In this document: in pieces, positions 5,643 to 5,728 of the stretch
How the letters are laid out: the number at the start of each line of letters is the position of its first letter
How positions within the stretch are numbered: the first letter of the stretch is position 1
Assembly (NCBI GenBank): GCA_001786395.1
Contig: MFWN01000064.1
Span: 1 to 5,728 of the forward strand
Length of the DNA stretch: 5,728 bases
DNA from: Candidatus Pacearchaeota archaeon RBG_13_36_9
GTDB taxonomy: Archaea > Nanobdellota > Nanobdellia > Pacearchaeales > GW2011-AR1
Direction: 5' to 3'
Translations under genes and position numbers: made by a program
The notes under the pieces: model-generated
Database searches by the model: none
What the model saw: the letters and a program-made list of their open reading frames with translations, nothing else
Told to the model about the DNA's origin: nothing

Positions 5643-5728
5643 GTTTTTATACTAAAAACAGACCTTCCAACAAAAGAGCGGGCAATGGGGGATTTTGACA
5701 GAAACGGAAGGGTGGATGTTAATGACTG
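5643..5728 (+). pseudogene. Dockerin-like copy D, 5'-truncated, continues past the right edge
   Basis: The translation VFILKTDLPTKERAMGDF, followed by the EF loop DFDRNGRVDVND, matches copy A. The last 47 nt differ from copy A at a single base. The frame is open back only to a TAG at 5610-5612, and no ATG occurs before the one inside the homology (5685), so there is no plausible native start. It is a fragment truncated beside the ATPase 3 promoter; whether it is complete downstream cannot be seen. Confidence 0.7.

Overview
The window looks archaeal, most likely from an AT-rich genome of the DPANN or a related lineage; the lineage is an inference from style, not a match. The support is as follows. 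All three complete ATPase genes have a BRE/TATA box whose centre lies about 26-29 nt before the start codon, which implies leaderless transcripts. No Shine-Dalgarno sequences are seen. The proteins belong to the 'archaeal ATPase' type (P-loop NTPase, winged helix, PD-(D/E)xK-like C-terminus), which is very common in archaea.

Layout, left to right: the 3' end of a large, probably surface-exposed protein with an EF-hand/dockerin-like module (copy A, 1-636, open at the left edge); a conserved 70-nt block with a hairpin (700-769); ATPase 1 (763-2028, minus strand); a divergent promoter region; dockerin-like copy B (2090-2533), truncated at its 5' end; the conserved block again (2570-2639); a leaderless promoter and ATPase 2 (2678-3880, plus strand); a 53-codon remnant of the dockerin-like tail (copy C, 3883-4044); the block again (4083-4143) followed by a relic copy of the ATPase 2-type promoter; ATPase 3 (4194-5603, minus strand); and finally the truncated start of dockerin-like copy D (5643-5728), which runs off the right edge.

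The window is therefore a periodic array: dockerin-like tail, conserved block with hairpin, ATPase, repeated three times and entering a fourth. The dockerin-like copies share their 3' ends but are cut at different points on their 5' sides. The ATPases differ in sequence and orientation yet share one domain plan. This looks like a hotspot where ATPase genes have repeatedly inserted beside, or recombined with, duplicated 3' ends of a surface-protein gene. One possible consequence is a store of promoterless tail cassettes that could recombine with the complete gene to the left. Several ATPase promoters carry palindromes with GTTAT/ATAAC half-sites, or a different 16-nt palindrome, placed where an autoregulator could bind. 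No transposase, integrase, reverse transcriptase, tRNA, rRNA or CRISPR array was seen.
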